The notes below the pieces were generated by a model, which was not told the origin of the DNA, made no database searches, and was given only the letters and a program-made list of their open reading frames with translations. The translations under genes were made by a program, and so were the position numbers. Shown piece by piece: positions 20,887 to 21,501 of a stretch of DNA of 21,501 bases; the stretch's first letter is position 1, and each line of letters begins with the position of its first letter. The stretch is from IMG/VR virus record IMGVR_UViG_3300009702_001279, positions 1 to 21,501 of that record. One strand, given 5' to 3'. Source of the DNA: a virus.

Positions 20887-21501
20887 ATGTATGAGAGACG
20901 AGTTTTCGAACGCTATTTGAAGGCCGACGAGGAGCGCACGCTGTTGCGCACGGTCGCGCAGTTCGGCGAGGTGCTGGCCCGCCGCGATCTGCACTGGATG
21001 ACACTGCTGCGCCAGACCGGGATCCGCGTCGGGTCGCTGGCGCAGTTGACGGTGGGCGATGCCCTGCAGGCATTGTCGGGCGCTGCGCCGCACCGCCTGC
21101 CGCTGCGTGCGGACATTTCAAAGGGCCACCGCGGTTACCAGGTGTTGCTGAACCAAAAGGCGCAGAAGTCGCTGCGTGCACTGCTACGCATTCGCAAGGA
21201 AATGGGCCACCCGCCCGTGCCTGAGCACCCGCTGATTATGAGCCGCAACCATCGAGGCATCAGCGTGCGCTCGCTGCAGGACCGCATGCACAAGTGGGTA
21301 CTGGCCGCCGGCATCGGTGTGGAGGCAACGCCGCACTGGTTCCGCCATACCCTGGCGAAACGGCTCATCGAACGAAGCACAGCCAACGACCCGCGGGCCG
21401 TGGTACAGCACGCCCTGGGACACCACAGCAGCAAGAGCAGCGCGGTGTATACCTTCCCGGATCGCGAGGAACTGGAACGGTCGATGGAGGAAGCGTCATG
21501 A
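20887..21501 (+). CDS. Small tyrosine recombinase (site-specific integrase)
   Basis: This 204-residue protein carries the tyrosine recombinase catalytic set: Arg47 in TGIRVGSL, a Lys at about 79, His150 and Arg153 in HWFRH, His179 in LGHHS and Tyr188 in AVYTF, with the usual 9-residue His-Tyr spacing. The ATG at 20887 has ACGGAGGAG upstream. It is short for a phage integrase, and the N-terminal core-binding domain appears to be missing or minimal. It may integrate the phage, resolve dimers or control early recombination. No attachment site was found beside it. The stop is the last codon of the window. Confidence 0.83.
   Translation: MYERRVFERYLKADEERTLLRTVAQFGEVLARRDLHWMTLLRQTGIRVGSLAQLTVGDALQALSGAAPHRLPLRADISKGHRGYQVLLNQKAQKSLRALLRIRKEMGHPPVPEHPLIMSRNHRGISVRSLQDRMHKWVLAAGIGVEATPHWFRHTLAKRLIERSTANDPRAVVQHALGHHSSKSSAVYTFPDREELERSMEEAS

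Noticed and set aside
20738-21181. 147-codon minus-strand frame opposite the recombinase
   Set aside because: Ala/Pro/Arg-rich antisense reading of a gene with a complete catalytic set.
1-21501. CRISPR array, tRNA or insertion sequence
   Set aside because: No regularly spaced repeats, cloverleaf-like segment or transposase frame with terminal repeats was seen on either strand.

Overview
The window is a stretch of a temperate, tailed double-stranded DNA phage or prophage. The tail genes encode a tube protein, a tape measure protein and a hub, with no contractile sheath gene, so the virion should be siphovirus-like with a long non-contractile tail. Base composition is mostly GC-rich, with strong Shine-Dalgarno sites and heavily overlapping genes. 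Together with the protein families present (Mu gpI-like protease, CI-type repressor, P22-type antirepressor, CP76-type CII-like regulator), this fits a proteobacterial host, probably beta or gamma. The host genus cannot be read from the sequence.

Layout: (1) 1-3175, head: one long gene joining protease, scaffold and major capsid protein, with a likely internal start, then a small head-associated protein. (2) 3162-4574, lysis: an M15-type endolysin, a three-helix holin and a coiled-coil tail-anchored protein, placed inside the head module. (3) 4584-6147, head-tail connection. (4) 6168-10042, tail tube, a 53-residue protein, tail assembly chaperones G and GT with a very clear -1 frameshift signal, and the tape measure protein. 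(5) 10042-16120, distal tail: two minor tail proteins, an NlpC/P60 peptidase, a 1372-residue hub with three Fn3-like repeats, and a fibre-like protein. (6) 16117-16789, two small genes, one DUF1353-like and one membrane-anchored. (7) 18552 down to 16767 on the minus strand: the repressor, followed in the same direction by a SHOCT membrane protein, a 52-residue proline-rich protein and a SLATT-like two-helix membrane protein. This looks like a set of lysogenic conversion (moron) genes. (8) 18559-21501, rightward early region: a consensus promoter with an operator-like palindrome, a ribbon-helix-helix protein, an antirepressor, a CII-like regulator interrupted by an in-frame amber codon, four small proteins and a small tyrosine recombinase.

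How it fits together: the repressor should bind the palindrome between the -35 and -10 of the early promoter. It has no visible S24 self-cleavage domain, and an antirepressor is the second gene of the early operon, so induction probably works through the antirepressor rather than by RecA-stimulated cleavage. The genes downstream of the repressor are placed to be expressed in the lysogen. The observations most worth following are this leftward cassette, the frameshift element at 7515-7554, the mutually exclusive hairpins inside the antirepressor gene, the amber codon at 20034, the protease-scaffold-capsid fusion, and a possible ubiquitin-like domain at the hub N-terminus next to an NlpC/P60 peptidase.

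No tRNA, rRNA, CRISPR array or insertion sequence was seen. No stretch over 300 bases lacks a gene.
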